Part shown: positions 44,064-52,642 of the stretch, piece by piece
Layout: every line of letters begins with the position of its first letter
Numbering within the stretch: the first letter of the stretch is position 1
From: Ferdinandcohnia sp047238305
GTDB taxonomy: Bacteria; Bacillota; Bacilli; Bacillales; Bacillaceae_L
Direction of reading: 5' to 3'
Assembly (NCBI RefSeq): GCF_047238305.1
Contig: NZ_JBDFMO010000001.1
Coordinates: 1,116,001 to 1,180,000, forward strand
Length of the DNA stretch: 64,000 nucleotides
Translations under genes and position numbers: made by a program
The notes under the pieces: model-generated
Told to the model about the DNA's origin: nothing
What the model saw: only the letters and a program-made list of their open reading frames with translations
The model's database searches: none

Positions 44064-44801
44064 ATGGGGAAATTACAAGATAAAGTAGCGGTCATAACTG
44101 GTGGAGCTTCAGGAATTGGAGCAGCAACAGCTCGTTTATTCGTTGAAGAAGGAGCAAAGGTTGTTCTTGTAGACTTAAACGAAGAAAAAGGAAAAGCGTT
44201 TGAAGCAGAATTGAAAGCGCTAAATAAAGAGGCTTTATTTGTAAAAGCAAATATTACAAGTGAAGAAGATGTTGCAAACATTTATAAACAAACCATTGAG
44301 GCGTTTGGTAAAGTCGATGTTGTATTCAACAACGCAGGTATTGGACGTGTTCAACCATCACATGAACTAGAATACTCTGAGTGGAGAAATACAGTAAACG
44401 TTGACTTAGACGGTGTTTTCTTAGTAGCACGTGAAGCCATTCGTGAATTCTTAAAAGCAGATGGTGGCGTAATCGTGAACACTGCTTCTATGTATGGCTG
44501 GGTTGGATCACCTGGTTCGGCAGCGTATAACGCAGCAAAAGGTGGCGTAGTGAACTTAACTCGTTCCCTTGCACTTGAATATGCAGAACAAAATATTCGT
44601 GTAAATGCTTTATGCCCAGGTTTCATTGATACTCCAATCATTCCTGAAGAAAGCAAAGAGATATTACGCACTATGACTCCAATGAAGCGTCTTGGACAAG
44701 CAGAGGAAATGGCGAAGGCTGTGTTATTCCTAGCAAGTGATGATTCTACTTTCATGACAGGAAATAGCTTAATTGTTGATGGTGGATATACTGCACAATA
44801 A
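44064..44801 (+). CDS. Classical short-chain dehydrogenase/reductase
   Basis: 245 residues. Cofactor loop TGGASGIGAA, FNNAGIG, catalytic Ser in NTASMYG and YNAAKGG, and PGFIDTPI: a classical SDR. Asp at the end of the second strand (LVDLNEE) suggests NAD. The closest well-known relatives are FabG-like and glucose-1-dehydrogenase-like SDRs. Strong SD GGGGAGG. Controlled by the divergent TetR regulator, by inference. Confidence 0.85.
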   Translation: MGKLQDKVAVITGGASGIGAATARLFVEEGAKVVLVDLNEEKGKAFEAELKALNKEALFVKANITSEEDVANIYKQTIEAFGKVDVVFNNAGIGRVQPSHELEYSEWRNTVNVDLDGVFLVAREAIREFLKADGGVIVNTASMYGWVGSPGSAAYNAAKGGVVNLTRSLALEYAEQNIRVNALCPGFIDTPIIPEESKEILRTMTPMKRLGQAEEMAKAVLFLASDDSTFMTGNSLIVDGGYTAQ

Positions 44802-44812
44802 TAAAATAGATA

Positions 44813-44842
44813 AAGGGGCATCCAGTTGATTGGGTGCCCCTT
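44813..44842. terminator. Bidirectional terminator
   Basis: AAGGGGCATCC/GGGTGCCCCTT stem (one G-T) between the SDR and mscS-like genes. Confidence 0.8.
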
Positions 44843-44849
44843 GTTTACA

Positions 44850-45710
44850 TTATGCTTGTCCCATTTTCTGTGGACTTTCCCCATTTTTATGAATGGTAAC
44901 TTGATGTGGAAATGGTATTTCAATACCGTGTACATCAAAGGCTTCTTTAATGGCTTTTCGAAGTTGACGTTCAACACCCCAATGTTCCCCATTTTCGGTT
45001 TTGGCAATGACACGTAACACGACATCTGACACTCCAAGTGCTTGAACGCCAATGACATTTGGTCCCTCAATTATAACAGGGTTATCGGCAGCCACTTTGT
45101 CACATGCTTCCTGCATCACGGTTATCGCTTGATCAATGTCTTCGCCATAAGCAATTCCGATATCAACAAGGGCACGCATATTTCCACGCGAATGGTTGCT
45201 CACACTTGTAATATCTCGATTGGGAATGAAATGTAAGGTTCCGTCGAATCCTCGAATTTGAGTGGTTCGTAGTCCAACAGCCTCAACAACCCCGTCAATA
45301 GCACCGATGGTGACATAATCATTCACATCAATCTGCTTTTCCAACAATAAGAAAAAGCCTGTCACAACGTCACTTACGAGTCCTTGTGCTCCAAATCCGA
45401 CTGCAAGTCCCACAATTCCAGCCCCAGCGATTAAGCTTGCGACAGGGATCTCAAAAATGCCAAATATGGAAGCCACTAATATAAAGATTAGCCCATATGA
45501 TAGAATATTTTCCATTAATTTTTGAAGGGTATGAGTCCGTCCTATTGAGATATTCTGTTTATTCTGTAAATTAGTGAAGATGCGGTCAATCACTTTGTTG
45601 CCGATTTTTTTAACAATGAAAAATGCAATGAAGATCCCAATTATCTTTAAAGCTTTGATTCCTATATTAATAAGTAAGGTTTCCCAATTGAAACTGAGTA
45701 AATCGAACAA
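44850..45710 (-). CDS. Small-conductance mechanosensitive channel, MscS family
   Basis: 286 residues with three N-terminal helices; the pore helix reads AGAGIVGLAVGFGAQGLVSD and is followed by the beta domain (VNDYVTIGAIDGVVEAVGL) and the alpha/beta vestibule. This matches the short YkuT-type MscS of Bacilli. The start is TTG 45710 with AAGGAAGG upstream. It releases solutes on hypo-osmotic shock. Confidence 0.88.
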   Translation of the reverse strand: MFDLLSFNWETLLINIGIKALKIIGIFIAFFIVKKIGNKVIDRIFTNLQNKQNISIGRTHTLQKLMENILSYGLIFILVASIFGIFEIPVASLIAGAGIVGLAVGFGAQGLVSDVVTGFFLLLEKQIDVNDYVTIGAIDGVVEAVGLRTTQIRGFDGTLHFIPNRDITSVSNHSRGNMRALVDIGIAYGEDIDQAITVMQEACDKVAADNPVIIEGPNVIGVQALGVSDVVLRVIAKTENGEHWGVERQLRKAIKEAFDVHGIEIPFPHQVTIHKNGESPQKMGQA

Positions 45711-45795
45711 ACTATCATCCTTCCTTGTCTTTTCTTTTTACCTAGTTAAGAGAATACCACAATCGGCTGAAATGAAAACATGTTTGCGTAAAAAA

Positions 45796-45821
45796 AGTCC
45801 CCTGCATGTTTACAGGGAACT
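45796..45821 (-). terminator. Terminator after the F420-ligase-like gene
   Basis: AGTCCCCTG/CAGGGAACT stem (one mismatch), 8-nt loop, T-rich on the minus strand. Confidence 0.65.
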
Positions 45822-45830
45822 CGAACCAAT

Positions 45831-47021
45831 TTATTTTGTATAGTTATCGAAATAACCTTGGATATAGATGAATGGAGTACCTTTGTCTCCGCTTCCTGAT
45901 GTTAAGTCTGAAAGGGAACCGATAAGGTCTGTTAGTCGTCTAGGAGTTGTACCTTGTGCCTCCATTTGACCAACTAGGTCACCTTCTTTGTTCGCGATAA
46001 ACTCAGAGATTGCTTTTTTAAGTTCTTCACCTTTTAAATCAGCAAAATTGTTATCAGCAAGGTATTTTAATTTTACCTCATTCGGTGTACCTTCAAGACC
46101 AGCAGTATATGCAGGAGAAACAACTGGGTCAGCAAGCTCCCAAATCTTTCCGACAGGGTCTTTGAAAGCACCATCTCCGTAAACCATAACCTCTACATTT
46201 TTACCTGTTTTATCTTTAAGTAGTTCTTGAATTTTATCAACGATTGGTTGGCAATTACGTGGGAAGAGCTTCACGCTTTCCTCTGTTGCTTTGTTTGAAC
46301 CAAGTAAACCATATTCTTCATTAAAGCCACTGCCATTGTTTGATTCAGAAAGAATATTGTCAAGGCTGAAGACCTTTTCGCCACCGTTTGCTTTTAAAAT
46401 TTTCTTCGTACGGAATCTTGTATGAATGTCACAAGTTAACACACTCTTTGTATAGTTTAGAATGGTTTTTGGATTGTTTGAGAAGATAACCTCACATTCA
46501 ACGCCATATTCTTCGATTAATGATTTATAGTAGTCAATATAATCTACACCAGTAAAAGGATGTTTATTATGTCCGAATAGGTCACGGAATTGTTGTTCTG
46601 TTAAAACGTCTGTCCAAGGATTTACCCCTTTTTCATCAAGAAGGTCAAGATCCACTAAGTGGTTTCCAACTTCATCTGATGGATAGCTTAACATAAGGAC
46701 AATTTTTTTCGCGCCTTTTGCAATTCCACGAAGACAGATTGCAAAACGGTTACGGCTTAGGATTGGGAAAATCACGCCAATAGTGTCGTCACCAAATTTT
46801 GCTTCTACATCCTGCGCAATATCATTAATGGTCGCATAGTTTCCTTGAGCACGAGCGACAATAGATTCCGTAATAGTTACGATGTCTTTATCTTGTATAG
46901 TAAAGCCTTCAACCTCGGAAGCTCGTAATACAGTATCTACAACGATTTGCTCAATGCTGTCTCCTCTATTGATGATGGGACCACGTAAACCTCTTACAAC
47001 TGTTCCTACTACTCTTTCCAA
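45831..47021 (-). CDS. Coenzyme F420-0:L-glutamate ligase-like protein (CofE/FbiB fold)
   Basis: About 396 residues matching the F420_ligase (CofE) family: RGPIINRGDSIEQIV near the start, ITESIVARAQGN, and the DGAFKDPVGKIWELADP block. True CofE adds glutamate to F420-0. No other F420 genes (cofC, cofD, cofGH) are in the window, and most Bacilli lack F420, so a different amide-forming reaction is likely. The frame opens at GTG 47030, which overlaps its own AGGAG; TTG 47021 with a 9-nt spacer is preferred. A divergent LysR gene suggests metabolite-responsive control. Confidence 0.7.
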   Translation of the reverse strand: MERVVGTVVRGLRGPIINRGDSIEQIVVDTVLRASEVEGFTIQDKDIVTITESIVARAQGNYATINDIAQDVEAKFGDDTIGVIFPILSRNRFAICLRGIAKGAKKIVLMLSYPSDEVGNHLVDLDLLDEKGVNPWTDVLTEQQFRDLFGHNKHPFTGVDYIDYYKSLIEEYGVECEVIFSNNPKTILNYTKSVLTCDIHTRFRTKKILKANGGEKVFSLDNILSESNNGSGFNEEYGLLGSNKATEESVKLFPRNCQPIVDKIQELLKDKTGKNVEVMVYGDGAFKDPVGKIWELADPVVSPAYTAGLEGTPNEVKLKYLADNNFADLKGEELKKAISEFIANKEGDLVGQMEAQGTTPRRLTDLIGSLSDLTSGSGDKGTPFIYIQGYFDNYTK

Positions 47022-47139
47022 AACAATCACTCCTACATAATGATAAACTTAATGTAAATATTATCTATTGGTACTATACATCTATAATGTGTTATAAGTA
47101 AAATTAATATATCTAATGGTGGGTATAAGGGGAGATTAT

Positions 47140-48048
47140 GTGATAGGTAAATTAGATTTATATAGAGTTTTTAGTGTGGTTGCAAAGAATGGGAGTTTTT
47201 CAAAGGCAGCAAAGGACCTTTTTATGACACAGCCTGCAGTCAGTCAAGCGATGATGCAGCTGGAAAGGGAACTGGACATACGGTTGTTTAATCGAACGCC
47301 AAAGGGGGTTACGTTGACAAATGAGGGAGAGCGATTATTTGAATATGTCCATTCTGCAATGAATCTCCTCAACGTTGGTGAGGAAATGATTTTAGAATTT
47401 AAGAATTTAACAAAAGGCGAATTAAAAATAGGTGTGGGCGATACGATCTCGAAGTATTTTTTGCTAACGTATCTAGAATCCTTTCACACGGAATATCCCA
47501 ATATCAAATTTAAAATTGAAAATGGGACTACCCAGGAGTTGATTTCTTTATTGAAGCTAGGTGAGGTTGATCTTGCGATTTGTAATTTCCCTGTGGATGA
47601 GCCTACTTTAGCCCAAATCCCATGCATGGATATTCACGATATATTTGTATGTGGAAATAAGTATAAAACACTCTTACCAAAGCAAGTGAGCGTAACGGAA
47701 TTAATGAAGCATCCATTAATTTTCCTTGAACCAAAGTCCATTTCCCGTAAATATGTAGACGAGTTTTTATTATCTAAGGGCTTAAGGATTTCCCCAGAAT
47801 TTGAGCTTGGCTCTCATGATTTACTTTTAGAATTTGCGAAAATCAATCTAGGAATTGCGTGTGTTACCAAGGAGTTTTCACAGGAATATTTAAAGAAGGG
47901 CATCTTACACGAGGTAGTACTCAACGAAAAAATCCCAAAACGTAGCATCGGCATCTGCTACGTCAAAAATGTTCCACTATCACCTGCATCTACTAAATTT
48001 GTCGAGATCATCAGGAACCAGAGGGACGGTTCTCTCGGTCCCTCGTGA
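47140..48048 (+). CDS. LysR-family transcriptional regulator
   Basis: 302 residues with the LysR helix-turn-helix (SFSKAAKDLFMTQPAVSQAM) and the two-lobed LysR substrate domain. Start GTG 47140 (MIGKLDLYRVF), 5 nt after AAGGGGAG; the longer frame from 47116 lacks a site. Its divergent neighbour is the F420-ligase-like gene, the probable target. Unusual: the last about ten codons (NQRDGSLGPS) are encoded by a dispersed GAACCGTCCC-type hairpin repeat, so the natural C-terminus was probably altered. Confidence 0.84.
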   Translation: MIGKLDLYRVFSVVAKNGSFSKAAKDLFMTQPAVSQAMMQLERELDIRLFNRTPKGVTLTNEGERLFEYVHSAMNLLNVGEEMILEFKNLTKGELKIGVGDTISKYFLLTYLESFHTEYPNIKFKIENGTTQELISLLKLGEVDLAICNFPVDEPTLAQIPCMDIHDIFVCGNKYKTLLPKQVSVTELMKHPLIFLEPKSISRKYVDEFLLSKGLRISPEFELGSHDLLLEFAKINLGIACVTKEFSQEYLKKGILHEVVLNEKIPKRSIGICYVKNVPLSPASTKFVEIIRNQRDGSLGPS

Positions 48049-48056
48049 ACCGTCCC
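48015..48056. repeat. GGGACGGTTC/GAACCGTCCC hairpin repeat, copy 1
   Basis: GGGACGGTTC (48023-48032) and GAACCGTCCC (48047-48056) form a 10-bp stem; the left flank GAACCAGA also belongs to the unit. It overlaps the 3' end of the LysR gene. Confidence 0.65.
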
Positions 48057-48062
48057 AGATCC

Positions 48063-48764
48063 TTAATCAACATAATAAATTTCCGAATGGCTAGCGTCAT
48101 AGCAATAAAGCCTTCCACCATATGCGCAGCCACCATCAATGCCAATGATGTTATTTTTACCGAAATACATTTCATTGCTTTTATGTAAGTATTTAGTAGG
48201 GGTATGGCCGAATACGACTGTCTTTTCTCCAGAATATCCATTGTGAAATTCCTCTCGAATCCAGACGAGTAGATGAGGGTCTGTTGATTCCAGTGGTGTC
48301 TCCGGATGAATACCTGCATGAACAAATATATGTGAATCTGTTTCATAGTAATAAGGAAGTTCTTTTAAAATATCTAGATGGGGGCGGATTTCTTCATTTA
48401 TTTGAAGAAGGTTTGGCATTTCTTCAGTTGTGTACCAATATTTTGCATCATCTTTTTCAATATGGTACCCGTAATTTTGTAGGGTTTTAATTCCGCCATT
48501 GTAAAACCATCTTTTAACGCTCATTGAATCAGCGCGGAAAGCTTCCAACATCATTTTCTCATGATTTCCAATTAATGCAATCGCGCCTTCATTTCGTAAT
48601 TGCATCACTTTATCTAAAACAGCCCTTGACCTGGGACCACGGTCCACATAGTCTCCTAACAACAAAAGCTGATCATACTTGTGATTATATTGTACAAGCT
48701 CTAGCAGTTGCTCAAATTTATCTATATCCCCGTGAATATCACTAATCGCAAGCATTCGCTTCAC
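48063..48764 (-). CDS. PPP-family serine/threonine phosphatase or diadenosine tetraphosphatase (PrpE-like)
   Basis: About 233 residues of calcineurin-like phosphoesterase fold: SDIHGD, GDYVDRGPRS, GNHEKMM, HAGIHP and FGHTP supply the metal ligands and active site of PPP enzymes. PrpE-like members dephosphorylate proteins or cleave Ap4A symmetrically. GTG 48764 is used; ATG 48755 (MLAISDIHGD) is equally possible. Confidence 0.82.
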   Translation of the reverse strand: MKRMLAISDIHGDIDKFEQLLELVQYNHKYDQLLLLGDYVDRGPRSRAVLDKVMQLRNEGAIALIGNHEKMMLEAFRADSMSVKRWFYNGGIKTLQNYGYHIEKDDAKYWYTTEEMPNLLQINEEIRPHLDILKELPYYYETDSHIFVHAGIHPETPLESTDPHLLVWIREEFHNGYSGEKTVVFGHTPTKYLHKSNEMYFGKNNIIGIDGGCAYGGRLYCYDASHSEIYYVD

Positions 48765-48890
48765 ACATTACACAACCTTTACAATATCGGTTCTTCTATT
48801 TTATCACACCCTTGTTATTACTGAGGAGTAGCCAATTTTGTATAATCTTTATACATTCAAAAATACTATAGGTAATCTAAAGGAAAGAAA

Positions 48891-49565
48891 GTGCCATATA
48901 TGAAATTAAAAAGTCAGCTATCTATTGCTTTTATTCTATGTCTTTTTTCGCTTATCGTGTTTGGCCGACTGGCGTATTTTGTTCATGGTCATGATATTAT
49001 CCGGTTTGATAGCCAAGTAATAGCGCTGGTACAGGGGGTGGAGTCCGAGAGGCTCACTTTCCTGATGAAATTTCTTTCAGTTATTGGTTCAGCACCGGTT
49101 ATTATAGTTTTATCCATCTTTATTCTGTTCTTTCTATTTAAAATGTTGAAGCACCGCTATGAGCTCATTTTGTTTATAGGAGTAATGGTTGGGTCATCAA
49201 TTTTGAACTTTCTACTGAAGGAATTGTTCAAGCGGGCTAGGCCTGATTTCCACCGATTGGTTGAAATTTCGGGTTATAGCTTTCCGAGTGGGCATGCAAT
49301 GAGTGCTTTTACTCTTTATGGGATTATTACGTTCCTGTTGTGGCGTCATATTTCAGTATCGTGGGGGAGAGCAGCACTTGTGTTATTCAGTGCAATGATG
49401 ATTTTCGGAATTGGGATGAGTCGAATTTATCTGGGTGTTCATTACCCAACTGATATAATAGGCGGCTTTTTTGCAAGTGCCACGTGGCTAGGTTTCTCAA
49501 TTTGGACTTTTCAGTGGTTCAAAGAACGGCGAGCACACAAGCATAAAAGTTTGGAAACTGGTTGA
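48891..49565 (+). CDS. PAP2-family membrane phosphatase (YodM-like)
   Basis: 224 residues, about five to six helices, with the three PAP2 signatures KRARPDFHR, YSFPSGHAM and SRIYLGVHYPTD. Such enzymes hydrolyse lipid phosphates (undecaprenyl pyrophosphate, phosphatidylglycerophosphate). Monocistronic; GTG 48891 with AAAGGAAAG upstream, ATG 48900 possible. Confidence 0.85.
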   Translation: MPYMKLKSQLSIAFILCLFSLIVFGRLAYFVHGHDIIRFDSQVIALVQGVESERLTFLMKFLSVIGSAPVIIVLSIFILFFLFKMLKHRYELILFIGVMVGSSILNFLLKELFKRARPDFHRLVEISGYSFPSGHAMSAFTLYGIITFLLWRHISVSWGRAALVLFSAMMIFGIGMSRIYLGVHYPTDIIGGFFASATWLGFSIWTFQWFKERRAHKHKSLETG

Positions 49566-49616
49566 ATTCGATGGAGGGACCACAAGAACCGTCCCTGCGG
49601 TTCCTTGTGTCGAATT
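49565..49616. repeat. GAACCGTCCC hairpin repeat, copy 2
   Basis: GGACCACAAGAACCG, the loop TCCCTG, and CGGTTCCTTGTGTC pair almost fully; AATTCGA/TCGAATT extends the stem. It lies right after the PAP2 gene stop and shares the AACCGTCCCT core with the copies at 48015 and 49974. Confidence 0.6.
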
Positions 49617-49633
49617 TTAGGGAATGGATTTCA

Positions 49634-49662
49634 TTGAAAATGAAAGCGCTGTCAATTATAAT
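49634..49662 (+). promoter_or_regulatory. Sigma-A promoter with an embedded cre site
   Basis: TTGAAA (49634-49639), a 17-nt spacer and a perfect TATAAT (49657-49662). The spacer holds TGAAAGCGCTGTCA (49641-49654), which fits the cre consensus TGWNANCGNTNWCA at every position. A cre between -35 and -10 predicts CcpA repression in glucose. Confidence 0.75.
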
Positions 49663-49668
49663 AAAGAC

Positions 49669-49813
49669 AGGTGGATGACATGTGTGGTCATCGTGGTATT
49701 TGGCGAAGGTGGGGCCGATACTGTAGTGAAGTAATACATTAATGAACCACTTTTTTAAAGCATTCTTTAAAAGAGACCTTTTAATTCGGAGATGAATTAA
49801 AAAGGTCTCTTTT
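49669..49813 (+). ncRNA. Putative CcpA-controlled small RNA (about 145 nt)
   Basis: The promoter at 49634-49662 predicts a start near 49669, and a very strong terminator follows at 49769-49813, with no protein gene between. The transcript could encode MTCVVIVVFGEGGADTVVK (49675-49734) or, in another frame, MCGHRGIWRRWGRYCSEVIH (49680-49742), both just after AGGTGG; only experiment can tell. I match it to no known sRNA. The rest of 49814-50060 holds repeat copy 3 and no other feature. Confidence 0.6.
49769..49813 (+). terminator. Terminator of the putative small RNA
   Basis: Long imperfect stem AAAAGAGACCTTTTAATTC/GAATTAAAAAGGTCTCTTTT with a 6-nt loop and T-rich tail. Confidence 0.85.
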
Positions 49814-49973
49814 CTTTTGATTTTAATCCTCAGTTCAAATCAAGACAGCGTCACTACATTCTTAATAACTCAATGCTTGCTTTGGTTTCGAAAAATAGAA
49901 CCTGCATCTTTTTAGTTATACTACTTCTGTATTAGAAGCAGGGTTTCCTTCAAGTGATTTAGGTTAAAAATGA

Positions 49974-50011
49974 ACTAGGGAACCAAAGGAACCGTCCCTC
50001 TGGCCCTTCTA
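49974..50011. repeat. GAACCGTCCC hairpin repeat, copy 3
   Basis: GGGAACCAAAGGAACCGTCCC followed by TCTGGCCCTTCTAG; partial inverted pairing, with CTAG at both ends. Shares the GGAACCGTCCCT core with copies 1 and 2. Confidence 0.5.
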
Positions 50012-50060
50012 GTACAATGGGACTATATTCCAATGCTTACATTTATTATAAATAATATTT

Positions 50061-50086
50061 TGATATAATTCTATTTTCTGAAAAGT
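50061..50086 (+). promoter_or_regulatory. Extended -10 and CodY box upstream of brnQ
   Basis: TGATATAAT (50061-50069) is an extended -10. TATTTTCTGAAAAGT (50072-50086) fits the CodY consensus AATTTTCWGAAAATT at 13 of 15 positions and would cover the transcription start. This predicts repression when branched-chain amino acids and GTP are high, as expected for a BCAA transporter. Confidence 0.6.
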
Positions 50087-50228
50087 GTTGCTTTTGGGTA
50101 TTTTGTGTGATATATTAATGACTATCAATTTAAGGTTTGTAAGCAAGCAAGTTTACTAGAATAATTTTATGCTCTGGATATGTTATCGGAATTAATAGAT
50201 GTCTAGGGTGTTTTAGGAGGAAATAGAT

Positions 50229-51572
50229 ATGTCATCAAGAGACTCATTTGGTAATATCATAGCGGTAGGATTTATGTTATTTGCGTTATTTTTTGGAGCG
50301 GGGAATTTAATTTTCCCAGTTCAATTAGGTCAATTAGCTGGGAGCAATGTTTTTTCAGCGAATCTTGGTTTTATCATTACCGGAGTAGGATTACCAGTAC
50401 TTGGTATATTGGCTTTAGCCTTCTCAGGTAAAAGTGATTTGGAATCATTAGCAGGTCGAGTGAATCCGATATATGGAATTTTCTTTACCGTAGCTCTCTA
50501 TTTAACAATTGGTCCTTTATTTGCTATTCCAAGAACAAATACGGTTGCTTATGAGATCGGGATTGTTCCATTCCTAGAGAATCAATCAAGCAATATTCCA
50601 TTATTACTGTTTACAGTTGTTTTCTTTGGAGTAACATTATACTTCTCTTTAAAAACGAGTAAGATTGTTGATATCGTCGGAAAAATGTTAACACCGATTT
50701 TATTAGTGGTCATTGCCATTTTAATTATCGCGGCATTTGTGAACCCAATTGGAGTTATTCAAGAACCTACTAAAACGTATATGACAAACAGTTTCTTTAA
50801 AGGTTTCCAAGAAGGTTATAACACAATGGATGCACTTGCAGCATTCGTATTTGGTATCATTATTATTAACATCATGAAAGACCGTGGGGCATCTTCTAGA
50901 AAACAGATCATGGTTTCAACCGGTAAAGTTGCCTTAGTTTCAGGGGTATTATTAGCAGTTATTTATTCATCATTAGCTTTTTTAGGTGCTACAAGTGTAG
51001 ACGGACTTGGTATTTTAGACAATGGTGGAGCCATTTTAGCAGCTGCATCTCAGCATTTCTTTGGGTGGTATGGTAAAGTCATTCTTGCTGTAATCGTTGT
51101 GGCAGCTTGTTTAACAACAAGTATTGGACTTATCACATCTTGTGCGGCGTATTTCTCTAAATTAATTCCTGCTCTTTCTTATAAGCAATGGGCAGTTATC
51201 TTTACATTATTTAGTGCAGTTATCTCAAACTTTGGGTTAAATGCAATTATTAGCTTCTCTATTCCAGTTCTAGTTGCACTTTATCCGTTAGCTATGTGTT
51301 TAATGGTATTAACATTCTTACACCCTCTATTTAAAGGTCGTAAGGAAGTATACCAAGTAAGTATTTTAGTTACATTTATCTTAAGTTTGAATGATGGGTT
51401 AAATGCAGCTGGTGTTAAAATTGCAGCTATTAATGATGTATTAGAATCGATTCTACCTTTATATTCAGTAGGGTTAGGTTGGATTGTTCCAGCAGTAATC
51501 GGTGGGGTAATCGGATATTTAATTAGCATTATCAAAAATGGCGCTCTAAGTGCAGAGCCGATTGAAGAATAA
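50229..51572 (+). CDS. brnQ: BrnQ-family branched-chain amino acid transporter
   Basis: 447 residues, about twelve helices. BrnQ family blocks are MLFALFFGAGNLIFPVQLGQLAG at the N-terminus (first part shown), GPLFAIPRTNTVAYEIG and the KDRGASSRKQIM loop. It imports Leu, Ile and Val with Na+ or H+. AGGAGG precedes the ATG, and a CodY box lies in the leader. With azlCD at 14.5 kb, the window carries both import and export of these amino acids. Confidence 0.9.
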   Translation: MSSRDSFGNIIAVGFMLFALFFGAGNLIFPVQLGQLAGSNVFSANLGFIITGVGLPVLGILALAFSGKSDLESLAGRVNPIYGIFFTVALYLTIGPLFAIPRTNTVAYEIGIVPFLENQSSNIPLLLFTVVFFGVTLYFSLKTSKIVDIVGKMLTPILLVVIAILIIAAFVNPIGVIQEPTKTYMTNSFFKGFQEGYNTMDALAAFVFGIIIINIMKDRGASSRKQIMVSTGKVALVSGVLLAVIYSSLAFLGATSVDGLGILDNGGAILAAASQHFFGWYGKVILAVIVVAACLTTSIGLITSCAAYFSKLIPALSYKQWAVIFTLFSAVISNFGLNAIISFSIPVLVALYPLAMCLMVLTFLHPLFKGRKEVYQVSILVTFILSLNDGLNAAGVKIAAINDVLESILPLYSVGLGWIVPAVIGGVIGYLISIIKNGALSAEPIEE

Positions 51573-51579
51573 GAATAAG

Positions 51580-51612
51580 GCTACTTGCGATATATCGTAA
51601 GTAGCTTTTTTA
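51580..51612 (+). terminator. Terminator after brnQ
   Basis: GCTACTTGCGATATATCGTAAGTAGC hairpin followed by TTTTTTT. Confidence 0.86.
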
Positions 51613-51630
51613 TGTAATGAATCGTGAACT

Positions 51631-51742
51631 TTGTAATAATCGTTTAACTTGTTATAATAGAACATAGGATTGTTACTGGTAAAGCAGGCAAAACCTAAGT
51701 AAAGTGTTTCTGTTTTGGGAGACAGTTTATTTAGGTTTTTTT
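51631..51742 (+). promoter_or_regulatory. Promoter, RAT antiterminator and terminator (leader 1)
   Basis: TTGTAA (51631) and extended -10 TGTTATAAT (51650-51658) precede a RAT element at 51667-51695 (GGATTGTTACTG...GCAGGCAAAACC), the LicT/SacT-type antiterminator. It overlaps the terminator AAACCTAA/TTAGGTTT plus T-run (51691-51742). Bound LicT would free the downstream HAD gene. Confidence 0.85.
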
Positions 51743-51770
51743 GATTTTAATAAAGAGAGGGATTTGGGAT

Positions 51771-52637
51771 ATGAAACTGATTGCTTCTGATTTAGATGGA
51801 ACTCTGTTAAATGAAGATAGCAAGGTAAGCGCGGCAAATGTGCGAGCGATTCAAAAGGCGATGGAAAAAGGGGTAGAATTTGTTGTTGTAACTGGAAGAT
51901 CGTATGATGCCGCAAAAATGCCTCTTGAGGAAGTAGGAATCACTTGTCCGATTATTACCTTAAACGGTGCGAGTTCATTTGATATAAATGGCAACATTTT
52001 ACGCGATATACCAATGGATAAATTGGTTTGTAAAAAAGTGTACACCGCTTGTCACAATGGTGAGATGTATACGGAGTTTTTTACGAATAAGGGTTTATTT
52101 TCATTTGGTAGAGACAGGTTTATTGACAGAATGACGAGATGGTGGAAAACGGTGAATCCTGATTTGACAGATGAGGAAATCAATCAAAGGATTGAATTCC
52201 GTTTCCAAAATGAAAGTGTTCAGTTTGTTGAGGACTATGAACAATTGGAAGCATTGAAGGATTTAAAAATATATAAATTATTAAGCTTTGCGGAAGAAGA
52301 GAAAAGTTATCAGCAAGTGTATACTGAACTAAAAGATGAAGCCGGAGTAGTGATTACCTCCTCAGGATATTTAAATCTTGAATTTAATCATCCAGAGGCT
52401 AAAAAAGGGCTAGCTCTCCAGGAATTGGCAAAAGGTATGGGGATTGACATGAGGGATGTCATGTCAATGGGTGATAATTTAAACGATAAAAGCATGCTCG
52501 AAATGGCAGGACGTGGTGTTGCGATGGGGAATGCTGACCCAGAGATCTTAAATCTATGTAAATATACGACGAAAACAAATGAAGAAGATGGGGTCGCTTT
52601 TGCGATTGAAGAGATGCTAAGGGAATATAATCTATAG
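51771..52637 (+). CDS. HAD-superfamily Cof-type phosphatase 1
   Basis: About 288 residues: DLDGTLL (motif I), VTGRSY (motif II), a large C2 cap, GDNLNDKSM (motif IV). Cof-type enzymes hydrolyse sugar phosphates or pyridoxal phosphate. The gene stands behind its own RAT leader, an unusual place for a Cof phosphatase, so it probably serves beta-glucoside metabolism, for example by relieving sugar-phosphate stress. Start ATG 51771 after AGAGAGG. Confidence 0.85.
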   Translation: MKLIASDLDGTLLNEDSKVSAANVRAIQKAMEKGVEFVVVTGRSYDAAKMPLEEVGITCPIITLNGASSFDINGNILRDIPMDKLVCKKVYTACHNGEMYTEFFTNKGLFSFGRDRFIDRMTRWWKTVNPDLTDEEINQRIEFRFQNESVQFVEDYEQLEALKDLKIYKLLSFAEEEKSYQQVYTELKDEAGVVITSSGYLNLEFNHPEAKKGLALQELAKGMGIDMRDVMSMGDNLNDKSMLEMAGRGVAMGNADPEILNLCKYTTKTNEEDGVAFAIEEMLREYNL

Positions 52638-52642
52638 GAATA

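Noticed and set aside
49675..49742. Two overlapping 19-20-residue peptides in the small RNA
   Set aside because: Both follow the same AGGTGG and neither shows homology I know; without conservation data neither can be called a gene.
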